In this document: positions 8,739-18,721 of the stretch, piece after piece
Layout of the letters: every line of letters starts with the position of its first letter
Position numbering within the stretch: the first letter of the stretch is position 1
Assembly (NCBI GenBank): GCA_963830205.1
Contig: CAWHLP010000043.1
Location: forward strand, 124,001 to 188,000
Source of the DNA: CAVSRC01 sp963830205
GTDB taxonomy: Bacteria; Pseudomonadota; Alphaproteobacteria; Rhizobiales; Kaistiaceae
Length of the DNA stretch: 64,000 nucleotides
Reading direction: 5' to 3'
Translations under genes and position numbers: made by a program
Notes under the pieces: generated by a model
What the model saw: only the letters and a program-made list of their open reading frames with translations
What the model was told of the DNA's origin: nothing
Databases searched by the model: none

Positions 8739-10118
8739 TCAGGTCCGGTACGTCACGGCTTTGACCGCCGCGATGACCTCGGCGACGTTGGGCAGCGCGA
8801 GCTTCTCCAGATTGGCGGCGTAAGGCATCGGTACGTCCTTGCCGGTCACCTTGAGCGCCGGCGCGTCGAGATAGTCGAACGCCTGCACCGTGATCTCGGA
8901 GGCGACATAGGACGACATCGAGGCCACCGGCCAGGCTTCCTCGACGGTCACGCAGCGATTGGTCTTCTTGACCGACGCGATCACCGTATCGAGGTCCATC
9001 GGGCGCAGCGTGCGCAAGTCGATCACCTCCGCCTCGATGCCCATGCCGGCGAGTTCATCGGCGGCCTTCAGCGCATAGCCCATGCCGACGCCCCACGAGA
9101 CGAGCGTGACGTCGGAGCCGGCCCGCGCGATGCGCGCCTTGCCGAGCGGCAGAACGTAGTCGTCAAGCTTGGGCACCTCGAAGGTGTGGCCGTAGAGGAT
9201 TTCGTTTTCGAGGAAGACCACCGGGTTGGGGTCGCGGATCGCCGCCTTGAGCAGGCCCTTGGCATCGGCCGCCGAATAGGGCTGCACCACCTTGAGGCCG
9301 GGCACCGAGGCATACCAGGCGCCATAGTCCTGGCTGTGCTGGGCGGCAACGCGGGCGGCGGCGCCGTTGGGTCCGCGGAAGACCACCGGGCAGCCCATCT
9401 GGCCGCCCGACATGTAGAGCGTCTTGGCGGCCGAGTTGACGATGTGGTCGATCGCCTGCATGGCGAAGTTCCACGTCATGAACTCGACGATCGGTTTCAG
9501 GCCCGCCAGCGCCGCGCCCACCCCGACGCCAGCGAAGCCGTATTCGGTGATCGGCGTGTCGATGACCCGCCTGGCGCCGAACTCCTCCAGCAGGCCCTGG
9601 GTGACCTTGTAGGCGCCCTGGTACTCGGCGACCTCCTCGCCCATGACGAAGACGTCCGCGTCGCGGCGCATCTCCTCGGCCATGGCGTCGCGCAGCGCCT
9701 CGCGCACCGACATGGTCACCATCTCGGTGCCGGCGGGAATATCGGGATCGGCGGCCAGCAGCTCGCGCGGTGCCGCCGCCACGGGCGCAGCCGCAACCGC
9801 CTTCGGTGCCAGTGCGACGGGCTTGGCGGCAGCAGGAGCGGCCGGCTTGGCGGCAGCCGGCTCAGCGGCGCTCTCGCCCTCGCCGAGCAGAGACGCGATC
9901 GGCGTGTTGACCTTGACGTTCTCGGTGCCTTCCGGGATCAGGATCTTGCCCAACGTCCCCTCATCGACCGCCTCGAATTCCATCGTCGCCTTGTCGGTCT
10001 CGATCTCGGCGATGACGTCGCCGGACTTGACCGGGTCGCCTTCCTTCTTCAGCCACTTGGCAAGCTTGCCCTCTTCCATCGTGGGCGACAGCGCCGGCAT
10101 CAGAATGTCAATCGGCAT
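8739..10118 (-). CDS. pdhB: Pyruvate dehydrogenase E1 component beta subunit with N-terminal lipoyl domain
   Basis: 459 residues. Residues 1 to about 77 form a lipoyl domain (EIETDKATMEFEAVDEG). An Ala/Pro linker of about 50 residues follows, then the transketolase-like beta subunit (TVSVREALRDAMAEEM-type start at about 130, PITEYGFAGVGVGAALAGL, GPNGAAARVAAQHSQDYGAW). A lipoyl domain fused to E1-beta is characteristic of alphaproteobacterial PdhB. Works with pdhA and pdhC in the same operon. Confidence 0.96.
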   Translation of the reverse strand: MPIDILMPALSPTMEEGKLAKWLKKEGDPVKSGDVIAEIETDKATMEFEAVDEGTLGKILIPEGTENVKVNTPIASLLGEGESAAEPAAAKPAAPAAAKPVALAPKAVAAAPVAAAPRELLAADPDIPAGTEMVTMSVREALRDAMAEEMRRDADVFVMGEEVAEYQGAYKVTQGLLEEFGARRVIDTPITEYGFAGVGVGAALAGLKPIVEFMTWNFAMQAIDHIVNSAAKTLYMSGGQMGCPVVFRGPNGAAARVAAQHSQDYGAWYASVPGLKVVQPYSAADAKGLLKAAIRDPNPVVFLENEILYGHTFEVPKLDDYVLPLGKARIARAGSDVTLVSWGVGMGYALKAADELAGMGIEAEVIDLRTLRPMDLDTVIASVKKTNRCVTVEEAWPVASMSSYVASEITVQAFDYLDAPALKVTGKDVPMPYAANLEKLALPNVAEVIAAVKAVTYRT

Positions 10119-10227
10119 GGACTTTCCCTTGTCTGGCCGGCGTCGCTACGAAGCGCTGCGGGCAATTCTGGCTCTTCCGGTCCCGGCGGGAACGAGCATT
10201 GCGCCGGGACCGACAGCAAGCTGAACT

Positions 10228-11296
10228 TTACCGATAGATGTCGGTCCACAGCTCGGCCGGGTCCGGCTCCGGCGCCGACTGGGCGAAATCGGCGGCCGCG
10301 GCAATCTGGTCGCGGAGCTGCTTCTCGATCGCCTTCAGTTCGTCCTCGCTGGCGAACTTCTTCTCGATGATGCGCGCCCGCGCCATCTCGATCGGGTCGT
10401 GGTGCTGGCGCACGTCCTGCACCTCCTCGCGCGTGCGGTACTTCGCCGGGTCGGACATGGAGTGGCCGCGATAGCGGTAGGTGAGCATCTCGAGGATGTA
10501 CGGGCCCCTTGCCGGCGCGCGCCCAGGCGACCGCCTTCTCGCCCGCCGCCTTGACGGCGCGGACGTCCATGCCGTCCACCTGCTCGCCGGGGATGTTGAA
10601 CGAGATGCCGCGCTTGGACAGGTTGGTCTGCGCCGAGGCGCGCGTCACCGAGGTGCCCATGGCGTAGCGGTTGTTCTCGATGACGTAGACGACCGGCAGC
10701 TTCCACAGCTCGGCCATGTTGAAGGATTCGTAGACCTGGCCCTGGTTAGCGGCACCGTCGCCGAAATAGGTCAGGCAGACGTGGCCGTTGTCGCGGTACT
10801 TGTTGGCGAACGCAATGCCGGTGCCGATCGGCACCGCGGCGGCGACGATGCCGTGGCCGCCGTAGAATTCCTTCTCGCGGCTGAACATGTGCATCGAACC
10901 GCCCTTGCCGTGCGAATAGCCGCTGCTGCGCCCGGTGAGCTCGGCCATCACCCCGCGCGCATCCATGCCGGAGGCCAGCATGTGGCCGTGGTCGCGATAG
11001 CCGGTGATCACCTGGTCGCCGTCCGTGATCGCCATCTCCATGCCGACGACCACGGCCTCCTGGCCGATGTAGAGGTGGCAGAAGCCGCCGATCAGCCCCA
11101 TGCCGTACATCTGGCCGGCGCGTTCCTCGAAGCGGCGGATCAAGAGCATCTGCGTGAAGGCGTGGAGTTCGTCCTCGCGGCTGAGGTTGGCCGGTTTGGT
11201 GGTGATGTCCGCGCCCAGCGCGACGGTCGGTTCGGCCGATGTCATATCGCTGGCCGCTACCGACGGTTCACTCGCCTTGCGCTGGGCCTTGGGCAT
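10228..11296 (-). CDS. pdhA: Pyruvate dehydrogenase E1 component alpha subunit (frameshifted)
   Basis: Thiamine-diphosphate-dependent E1 alpha. The N-terminal frame carries FGGHG-type sequence (YGGHGIVAAAVPIGTGIAFA) and the ThDP motif GDGAANQGQVYESFNMAEL. The C-terminal part is in another frame (ILEMLTYRYRGHSMSDPAKY ... ELWTDIYR). Removing one base from the GGGGCCC run near 10503-10509 joins AGKGP to YILEMLTYRYRGHS and gives 355 residues, the normal length. An essential enzyme broken at a homopolymer suggests sequencing error. Confidence 0.93.
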
Positions 11297-11481
11297 ATGC
11301 GACTCCCTTAACGTGAGCTTGCTGCTCCATTTGGGGCGAAACTAGCGGAAGGTGACAAGCAATCCAAGGTCGCGGTCCCGCCCGGAGCGCAGGGCTACTA
11401 TGCTGACAGAACATGCTTATTTCGCACTGCGGCAACAGCGACGGCGTGCAGAAGCAGTGACTTGCGAGCCCCTCGGCGCAG

Positions 11482-11805
11482 CTAATGCTGCGCTGCATCC
11501 AGCGGGATGACGACTTCATCCGCCCGCATGACGTTGAGCGCCATGCGCGCCTGTCTGTCAACCACGTCGGCATCGAGGCTCGACGGCCGCACGGTGGCGA
11601 CCCGCTTTTCAAGCCGGTCGTGCTCGCTCTTCAGGGTGTCGAGTTCAGCCGACAGATGCACGGCGTCGGCATTGAGGCGGTCCATCGCCCAGATGCCGAA
11701 TGAGCCCGAGAAGGCGTGGAAGCCGAAATAGGCAAGGAAGCCGGCAGCGATGAGCGGCATCCACAGGCGCCGAAGGGGGCTCTTCTTGTACTGACGCGTA
11801 ATCAT
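11482..11805 (-). CDS. divIC: Septum formation initiator family protein (FtsB/DivIC-like)
   Basis: 107 residues from the ATG at 11805 (MITRQYKK). One membrane helix (LIAAGFLAYFGFHAF) is followed by a coiled coil (DAVHLSAELDTLKSEHDRLE), the layout of FtsB/DivIC division proteins. Its place between pdhA and eno matches the usual Rhizobiales order. It probably helps assemble the divisome with FtsL and FtsQ. Confidence 0.88.
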   Translation of the reverse strand: MITRQYKKSPLRRLWMPLIAAGFLAYFGFHAFSGSFGIWAMDRLNADAVHLSAELDTLKSEHDRLEKRVATVRPSSLDADVVDRQARMALNVMRADEVVIPLDAAQH

Positions 11806-11974
11806 GCAGGGACGCGCAACTCTGTCCTGGCCCACAGGGCGACTCACTGACCATGCGCCAGCGGCCCTTAATGGTCCGTTGCGACCCAGACGATTTTAGC
11901 GGCTGCCTTGAGCATCCGTTCACCCCACGGATGGGTTGACTCCCCTGTTAAAGATTACAGGGGCAAATGGGCCC

Positions 11975-13609
11975 ATGCTTCCGCCGAGGCCGTACAACAA
12001 ACGGTCGGTCTGGACCGCGGTCATGGCAGGTTCGCCTTTTCTTCCCCGCCTTCGGGCAGCGCTGCGGCGCGATTTCGGACCGCTCGAGGTTGCCGTGGTG
12101 GTCGCCGGCGTTGCCTGGTTCCTGCTCGCCGGCGCCCTGAACGCGTTCGAATGGTTCTACCGGATCACCCGCGCCAACGAGGCCTGGCAGCTCGACGAGA
12201 TCGCCAACGCCTTCTTCATCACCACGATCGGCCTTGCCATCATCCTCTATGCACGATCTCGGCGCCTCGCCCGCGAGGTCGAGCGCCGCATCCAGGCCGA
12301 GATCGAATCCGCGAAGCTCGCCCGCCACGACCCGCTCACCGGCATCGCCAATCGCCGCCTGTTCGACGAAGAACTCGACCGCTGCCTGAGCAGGGCCATT
12401 CGCCGTCAGCAGACCTTCGCCGTCCTGCTGGTCGATCTCAACCGCTTCAAGGCGGTCAACGACATCCACGGTCACAGGACCGGCGACAAGCTGCTGGTCG
12501 CCGTCGCCGAGCGCCTGAAGCTGCTGACGCGGCGCGAGGACATCATCGCCCGCCTCGGCGGCGACGAGTTCGCCTTCGCCCTGTGCGTGGCGGAGAAGGA
12601 GTCGGCGCGGCGCTTCGCCAACCGCGTGATCGCCACGCTCGAGGAGCCGTTCGACCTCGGCGGCGTGACAGCGCAAATCGGCGCCAGCATCGGCATCGCC
12701 CTCTACCCGGACGACGCCGCCGACGCCGAAACGCTGATTCAGCGGGCCGATATGGCCATGTACCGGGCCAAGGCCAGCACCGCGGCCGCCTACACCTTCT
12801 TCGACCCGGCCATCGACGCGGCGCTGCGCGAACGCGCCGAACTGGAGGCCGATCTGCGCCAGGCGATCGGCACCAGCGCCATCCTTCCCTACTACCAGCC
12901 GCTGGTCGACCTCGCCCACGGCAGCACCTTCGGATTCGAGGTCCTGGCGCGCTGGAACCACCCGACCCGTGGCATGCTGCAACCTGATGCCTTCATTCCG
13001 TTGGCCGAGGACCTGCGCCTGATCGGCGAGCTTTCGCTCAATCTCCTCCGCCAAGCGGTCAAGGATGCCGCCGACTGGGATCCGAGCCTCGTGCTGTCGG
13101 TCAACCTCGCGCCAGACCAGTTCCAGGATCGCTATCTCACCGAGAAGATCTTCGCCGTCCTGGAAGCGGCCGGGTTCCCGCCGTCACGGTTGGAGGTCGA
13201 ACTGACCGAGACCGCGCTGGTCACCGACATCGAGGCCGCCAGGGAGGCCATCACGCTGCTCAAGCGCGCCGGCGTGCGCGTCGCCATCGACGATTTCGGC
13301 AAGGGCTATTCCAGCCTCTACTACCTGCGCGAACTGCCCTTCGACGTGGTCAAGATCGACCAGAGCTTCGTCGGCACGCACCGCGGCAACCCGCAGAGCG
13401 CCAAGATCGTTGCGGCGGTCATCAGTCTCAGCGAGGCCATGGGGCTGACCACAGTCGCCGAAGGCATCGAACGCAGCGACGACGCAGACTGGCTGAGGGA
13501 GCAGGGTTGCATCGCCGGCCAGGGCTTCCTCTATTCCAGCCCGGTGCCCGCTGCCGCGGTGCCCGCGCTGCTTGCCATCCACAAGCCGGCGCAGCGCACC
13601 GCCGCCTGA
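11975..13609 (+). CDS. Membrane-anchored diguanylate cyclase/phosphodiesterase (GGDEF-EAL)
   Basis: About 544 residues from the ATG at 11975; a TTG 39 bases upstream and an ATG at 12023 are alternatives. Two membrane helices lie near the N-terminus (VAVVVAGVAWFLLAGALNA, FFITTIGLAIILYA). The GGDEF domain has an intact RLGGDEF motif at about residue 195 and an inhibitory RxxD site (RRED) five residues before it. The EAL domain keeps ELTE, IDDFGKGYSS, KIDQSF and AEGIE, but its signature motif reads EVL, a known active variant. Both c-di-GMP synthesis and breakdown are plausible. No sensor domain beyond the membrane part is visible. Divergent from divIC. Confidence 0.92.
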   Translation: MLPPRPYNKRSVWTAVMAGSPFLPRLRAALRRDFGPLEVAVVVAGVAWFLLAGALNAFEWFYRITRANEAWQLDEIANAFFITTIGLAIILYARSRRLAREVERRIQAEIESAKLARHDPLTGIANRRLFDEELDRCLSRAIRRQQTFAVLLVDLNRFKAVNDIHGHRTGDKLLVAVAERLKLLTRREDIIARLGGDEFAFALCVAEKESARRFANRVIATLEEPFDLGGVTAQIGASIGIALYPDDAADAETLIQRADMAMYRAKASTAAAYTFFDPAIDAALRERAELEADLRQAIGTSAILPYYQPLVDLAHGSTFGFEVLARWNHPTRGMLQPDAFIPLAEDLRLIGELSLNLLRQAVKDAADWDPSLVLSVNLAPDQFQDRYLTEKIFAVLEAAGFPPSRLEVELTETALVTDIEAAREAITLLKRAGVRVAIDDFGKGYSSLYYLRELPFDVVKIDQSFVGTHRGNPQSAKIVAAVISLSEAMGLTTVAEGIERSDDADWLREQGCIAGQGFLYSSPVPAAAVPALLAIHKPAQRTAA

Positions 13610-13620
13610 AAGCAGATCAG

Positions 13621-13720
13621 CGTCTCCCGTGTCCCGGGCGCGCCGCCGCACAGAACGGCGCGACGCAGACCCGGGATCCATGGACCCCGCATCTGCGCTA
13701 CAGCGCTTCCGTTGGAATGA
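13621..13720. repeat. Dispersed intergenic palindromic element (Rhizobiales type)
   Basis: The stretch reads like a dispersed element common in Rhizobiales intergenic DNA. It has a long inverted repeat (tcccgggcgcgccg ... cggcgcg ... cccggga) followed by gggatccatggaccccgcatc and ctgcgctacagcgcttcc. It fills the gap between two convergent genes. Copy number in the genome cannot be judged here. Confidence 0.5.
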
Positions 13721-13728
13721 CGAATTGG

Positions 13729-13749
13729 GGGGACGGCCCTGCCGTCCCC
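13729..13749. terminator. Hairpin between convergent genes, likely bidirectional terminator
   Basis: Perfect 9-bp stem (ggggacggc / gccgtcccc) with a 3-base loop, just after the GGDEF-EAL gene and just before the end of eno on the other strand. A pyrimidine-rich ttcccttcgtt follows on the plus side. The position suits termination in both directions. Confidence 0.55.
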
Positions 13750-13769
13750 TTCCCTTCGTTGGCGGCGCC

Positions 13770-15057
13770 TCAGCTCTTGCGGCTGAACACGCTCTTGCCG
13801 CCGAAGATCGCCTCGGTGCCCAGCTCTTCCTCGATGCGGATGAGCTGGTTGTACTTGGCGATGCGGTCGGAGCGCGACATCGAGCCGGTCTTGATCTGGC
13901 CGCAGTTGGTGGCGACCGCGAGGTCGGCGATGGTCGAATCCTCGGTCTCGCCCGAGCGGTGCGACATGACCGCCGTGTAGGCCGCCTTGTGGGCCATCTC
14001 GACCGCGTCGAGCGTCTCGGAGAGCGAGCCGATCTGGTTGACCTTGATCAGGATCGAATTGGCCACGCCTTCCTTGATGCCGCGGCCGAGCCGCTCCGTG
14101 TTGGTCACGAAGATGTCGTCGCCGACGAGCTGGATCTTGCCGCCCAGTTCCTGCGTGGCGATCTTCCAGCCTTCCCAGTCGTCCTCGGCATTGCCGTCCT
14201 CGATGGAGACGATCGGATATTTGCCGATCAGCTCCTTGAGATAGGCGACCTGCTCGGCTGGGCCGCGCTTCTTGCCGCCCTCGCCGGCATAGACGTAATA
14301 GCCGTCCTTGAAGAACTCGCTGGAGGCCGGATCGAGCGCAATGGCGACGTCGTCACCGGGCTTGTAGCCGGCCTTTTCGATGGCGCGGACGATGAAATCG
14401 AGCGCTTCGGTCGCCGTCTGCAGGTTGGGGGCGAAGCCGCCCTCGTCGCCGACATTGGTGTTGAGGCCGGCGTCGGACAGCGCCTTCTTCAGCGCATGGA
14501 AGGTCTCGGCGCCCATGCGCACCGAGTTCGGCCAGCGTCGCCGCGCCATAGGGCACGATCATGAATTCCTGGAAGTCGATCGGGTTGTCGGCATGCACGC
14601 CACCGTTGAGCACGTTCATCATCGGCACCGGCAGGGTGCGGGCATTGGTGCCGCCGACATAGCGGTAGAGCGGCAGCGTATTGGCCTCAGCCGCCGCCTT
14701 GGCGACGGCCAGCGACACGCCGAGGATGGCGTTGGCGCCGAGCCGGCTCTTGTTGGCCGTGCCGTCGAGCGCGATCATGGTCTTGTCGATGTGGATCTGG
14801 TTCTCGGCCTCAAGCCCGCCGATCGCCTCGAAAATCTCGCCGTTGACCGCGTCCACGGCCTTCTGCACGCCCTTGCCGCCGTAGCGCTTCTTGTCGCCGT
14901 CGCGCAGCTCCACCGCCTCATGGGCGCCAGTCGAGGCGCCGGAGGGAACCGCGGCGCGGCCAAACGAGCCGTCCTCCAGGATTACGTCGACCTCGACGGT
15001 GGGGTTGCCGCGGCTGTCAAGGATTTCGCGGCCGATGATATCGATGATCGCGGTCAT
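13770..15057 (-). CDS. eno: Enolase (frameshifted)
   Basis: Glycolytic 2-phosphoglycerate dehydratase. The N-terminal frame starts MTAIIDIIGREILDSRGNPT and holds GASTGAHEAVELRDGD. The C-terminal frame holds NVGDEGGFAPNL, SIEDGNAEDDWEGW, LVGDDIFVTN, ILIKVNQIGS and MSHRSGETED, all catalytic or metal-binding signatures. The frames meet near 14529; removing one base joins PYGAATLAE to SVRMGAETFHALKK and gives 428 residues, the normal length. The split is most likely an insertion error. Confidence 0.95.
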
Positions 15058-15548
15058 AAGGTCTTCTCCGAGATGGGTCCGGTTGGCTGGCTCGCGCCAG
15101 CTTTTACAGGAGGGGGCGCATTGGCGGAAGGTACGAATCGTCCCGTCTGCCTATCGCAGACGCCCGACGACCGCCCGCCGTCAAAGGATTCCGTGGGCTT
15201 GATAGAGCCAATTGGGCGGGGCGGTCTTGCGCAGGATCAAGCCGGCGGGCGATCGCGGCCAGGGACCGCCTTGGCGACCGGCAATGCCGGCCGATGGGCC
15301 GACCAGACATGCGGTCGCAGGCGCGCAAAAAAGCTACAACCAACAAGCTCATTGAGGCGTGAAGAGACACGCTTCGATCGTCGGAAGTATAGAAGAGCAA
15401 CGTTCCGGCATAAGTCCAGAGAGACGGCAGACGACGGCTATAGTAAATCTCGACGTTCTACGCAATTGGCAGACCAATGGTAGATTGATGCCGCCCAACA
15501 TGTCAAGATACTCGCGCCTAGGGTCACCGGGTAGCGCAAGGGGCGGCG
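15058..15548. other. 490-bp gene-poor gap between eno and a pseudogene
   Basis: No convincing coding frame. The left part must contain the eno promoter, but I see no clear consensus. An imperfect palindromic site attggcagaccaat lies at 15465-15478, about 70 bases before the LuxR remnant. It resembles a small operator but is unassigned. The section 15330-15500 is noticeably less GC-rich than its surroundings. Confidence 0.4.
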
Positions 15549-16686
15549 GTGATGGAAGACGATGCTGTTCGTCAGGCCGTGAATCTCTGGTACGGGGCCG
15601 GTTTCGGCGAGGTCCCTGGGGCGGATGCCTTGCATGCGACCTCCGAGCCTGCTCGGTGGCGGTGCCGCAGCGTGATCAGCCAGGACAGGGCAACCGACGC
15701 GCGTCGAGCGGATCAACGTCTATGGCGTCGACGATACCGTCGACGAATACGTGGCGCGGATGAGCGGATCAATCCGCGCACGCTCTATTCCCTGAAGCTT
15801 CCGGGTCCGCACGTCATCACCGACTACCGGGTGATGCCGGAAGTGGCGCTCGGCCGCAACGAGTTCTACGACTGGCTCGAGCGCCACCACGGGCTGCGCT
15901 ATTTCGTCGGCTCGCGCATCTATGACGACGGACCGCGCTCGCTGCTGGCCTCGGTGGAATTCACGACGGCGCCACGGCCACGCTGAGAGGATATCGTCGA
16001 GACCTTCACGCGGATCACGCCGCACATCGCCAATGCCTGGCGCGTTTCGGCGCTGATCGAGCAGTTCGCCGGCGCCACGACGCTGATCGAAACGCTGGTC
16101 GCCCAGCGGCTGTGCGGCATGATCGGCCTCAGAGCCGATGGCAGCGTGCTGTTCATGAACGCCGCCGCCGAAGAGGCGATCCGTGGCTATGACGGGCTCG
16201 CGGTAGTCGACGGCCACTTGCGCGCCACGCGCGCAGCGAATAACCGCACCTTGCAGCAGATCATCGGCCGCGTGCTGCGCGCCGAGTCCGACGAGACCAG
16301 CGCAACGCCGGCGGCGCGTGGCGGTAGCGCGACCGAGCGGACGCACCCCGTTCGTCGTGCGGGTCATGCCGAGTGCGGCCGTCGAGCGCTTCGCGCGTTG
16401 GTGAACTGCCGGTGGCGCTGGTGCTGATCGCTGATCCCGACCGGCGCGCGGCACCGAGCGACGAAACGTTGCGCAGCCTGGGGTTCTCGCCCAGCGAGGC
16501 ACGTATTGCACAGCGACTGGTCCAGGGCCGCACGCTGGCTGAAGCCGCGCGCGACCTCGGCATGGCGCACAACACCGCGCGCGCCCATCTGCGCAGCATC
16601 TTCGCCAAGACGCGGGCGCGCTCGCAGGTCGAGCTGGTGCGCATGCTGGTCGAGTTCGCGCGGCTCGACGGCGCCAATGACCGGCA
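15549..16686 (+). pseudogene. Decayed LuxR-type helix-turn-helix regulator
   Basis: Fragments of one regulator can be followed through several frames: VERINVYGVDDTVDEYVARM, then LYSLKLPGPHVITDYRVM, an in-frame TGA at 15984, EDIVETFTRITPHIANAWRV, FVVRVMPSAAVERFAR, and a C-terminal LuxR-type DNA-binding domain (SPSEARIAQRLVQG, HNTARAHLRSIFAKT). I see at least six frame breaks, of both signs. That is far more than elsewhere in the window and indicates real decay. The intact ancestor would have been about 370 residues. The regulated target is unknown; the dehydrogenase remnant follows at once. Confidence 0.8.
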
Positions 16687-17209
16687 AGCTCGACGGCAAG
16701 GACGGCGGTCGTCACCGGCGGCTCGGCGGGCATCGGCCTTGCCATCGCCAGGCGCTTCGTCGCGGAAGGTGCAACGGTCTTCATAACTGGCCGTCGCCAG
16801 GCCGCGCTCGATGCGGCGGTCGGGAAGATCGGCCCGCAGGCGACCGGCGTCCGAGGCGACAGCGCGAACCTCGGCGATCTCGACGGCTCTACGAGACGGT
16901 TCACGACAAGGCGGGCAGGCTCGAGTTGTGGTCGCTAATGCCGGCTTCGGGGAAGCGCGCGGCTCGCCGCCATCAACGAAGAGCATCGGAGAAGAGCTTC
17001 ACGGCCAACGTGAAGGGCACGCTGTTTGCAGTACAGAAGGCGCTGCCGCTGATGCAGGACGGCGGCGCCATAGTTCTACTCGCCTCGATGATACCGGGAG
17101 AAAGGTTCAGGGTACAGCCGTGATCCGCTGCGGCGACCAAAAAGCCCGTGCCGACCTCCGAGGCGCGACCGGTGCAAGGGGGTTGTCAGCGAATTGACAG
17201 CTAGAGTGT
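16677..17209 (+). pseudogene. Decayed and truncated short-chain dehydrogenase/reductase
   Basis: Starts MTGKLDGK and, after one frame break, shows the NAD(P)-binding motif TAVVTGGSAGIGLAIARRF and FITGRRQAALDAAV. Later pieces in changing frames are VVVANAGFGEARGS (NAG motif), FTANVKGTLFAVQKALPLM and GGAIVLLAS. A degenerate tail with SELTAR ends near 17209. The C-terminal third of a normal ~245-residue enzyme is missing. It overlaps the end of the LuxR remnant by a few bases, suggesting a former regulator-enzyme unit. Confidence 0.8.
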
Positions 17210-17269
17210 GTCTAAAATGAAAAGGCGGCGCCCACAAACGCTGAGACGCCCGCGAACGGGGAGAAATCC

Positions 17270-17653
17270 ATGCACAGGCTACTGCTCTCGGCTGCTGCGT
17301 TTGCCTTCCTTGCATCCGCTGCGCCGTCTTTCGCTGCGGATGCCTCGGCCGGCGCAGATCTCTACAACGATAATTGCGCGATCTGCCATGGCAACAAGGG
17401 CCAGGGGTACGACCAGAAAGTCGTTCCGGATGGCGCCGTGCGCATCAAGAAGCTCGCGGGCGACTCTGCCTATTGGGACTTCGCCGTGTTCAAGAAGGCG
17501 GTCCTCGAGGGCAAGGACGACCACGACCGTCCCATGCGGGTCATGCCGGTATTCGGCAAGGTCGGCCTCTATGAGCCCCCGGGCCAGATGCTGACCGACG
17601 CAGACCTGCAGAATATCCAGGCCTACATGCAGACCTTCGCCCCCAAGGGCTGA
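17270..17653 (+). CDS. Periplasmic c-type cytochrome
   Basis: 127 residues. A signal peptide (MHRLLLSAAAFAFLASAA..., cut after FAA) precedes a single CAICH haem-binding motif at residues 36-40. RVMPVFGK at about 90-97 offers the likely axial methionine, so this is a small class I cytochrome. GGGGAGAAATCC just before the ATG is a good ribosome site. It is convergent with the membrane CxxCH protein at 17811-18591, a possible redox partner. Confidence 0.85.
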   Translation: MHRLLLSAAAFAFLASAAPSFAADASAGADLYNDNCAICHGNKGQGYDQKVVPDGAVRIKKLAGDSAYWDFAVFKKAVLEGKDDHDRPMRVMPVFGKVGLYEPPGQMLTDADLQNIQAYMQTFAPKG

Positions 17654-17745
17654 TCCGCATCTGGCATTGCGCGCTTTCTTCTGCGGCAACGTCCCTCGGC
17701 TGACGGGACGCCCGACGGGCGCGTGCCGGGTTCATGTCTGCCCGA

Positions 17746-17769
17746 CGGCCGCCCGCATCCGGGCGGCCG
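17746..17769. terminator. Strong hairpin between convergent cytochrome genes
   Basis: Perfect 10-bp stem (cggccgcccg / cgggcggccg) with a 4-base loop, between the ends of two convergent genes. No T-run follows on either side, so termination is inferred from position and stem strength only. Confidence 0.5.
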
Positions 17770-17810
17770 AAATCGTTCCAGGCGTGGTCTTGCGGGGGCA
17801 CGCGCAGCGT

Positions 17811-18591
17811 CTATTCCGCCGGCATCGCCAGCTCCGGCGCAGGTGTCTCCGGCTCCGCTGCCGGCCCCTTGTAGAGCCAGATCTGGTACATCGAGACGAA
17901 CCACTGGAAGGTGAAGCTGATCGCCATCAGAACGCCGCTGATGATGATCAGCCAGGCGAAACTCGGATGGAGCTTGGTCAGGTACCACGAGCCGATGTCC
18001 GTGATCATGGTGGCGAACGGCACCACGATCACCAGGGACTTGAACCACAGTGGACGCACATAGGCGTAGCTGAAGATCACGCCCAGCACGAAGAAGATGA
18101 ACGTCATGCCGAACAGGTGGATGTGCGAGACGCGCACCAGCGTGGCGATGCTCATCCCCGCGTCGGGTTTGGCGAATTCGGCGAACTGCTCGAAGGTGGT
18201 GAACTTCGGCGCACTGGGCTCGGTGCCGTCGTGGCAGCGCATGCACCGGTTGTCGATGATCGGCTTGATGTCGGTCTGGAATTGCGTCTTGTCGGCGCCG
18301 TCCATTGCCCAGTCGATGATGGCCCGGCGCTCGCGCGAGGGAGCGTTGCCCATCATCGGCCCGTTGAGGCGCCATGATCAGCCGGCTACCGCTGGGATTG
18401 CCGCTATAGGCGATCGCGATGTCGTTGGCATCGATTCCCGGGTTCCCGTCGAGCCCGGCGTGGACCTCATAGACCTGGATCATCGCAAACAGATAACCGA
18501 TGCCGAGCGTGATCAGGGCCGCGGTGAACAGCGTGCGCAGGCTGAACGGAAATTCGCTGTGGTGAAAGAACATGCGGCTCGCCTGAGGCAT
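17811..18591 (-). CDS. Membrane protein with CxxCH haem motif (family often mislabelled elongation factor-1 alpha), frameshifted
   Basis: About 259 residues after removing one base near 18360, which joins SRLIMAL to NGPMMGNAPSRE. An N-terminal helix (LFTAALITLGIGYLFAMIQV) precedes a periplasmic part with a single haem-attachment motif (NRCMRCHDGTEPSAP). Three further helices follow (HLFGMTFIFFVLGVIFSY, VIVVPFATMITDIGSWYL, WLIIISGVLMAISFTFQWFV). Databases often carry this family as elongation factor-1 alpha, which the sequence does not support. The start at 18591 has a GGGGGG tract 7-12 bases upstream. Likely a membrane-bound electron carrier. Confidence 0.75.
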
Positions 18592-18721
18592 TTTCGGCAC
18601 CCCCCTTTCGTGGTGCTGGCTCTATTTTGAACTATTTCACCTGTCAGCTTGCTGTCAGATCGCTGTCAACCGGCAGCGCGCTCTCATCCGATGGCCGGCC
18701 GTATCCGCCCCGTCGAGGCCC

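Noticed and set aside
17811..18591. Label elongation factor-1 alpha for the membrane CxxCH protein
   Set aside because: There are no GTP-binding motifs. The protein has four membrane helices and a haem motif, so the database name is not supported.
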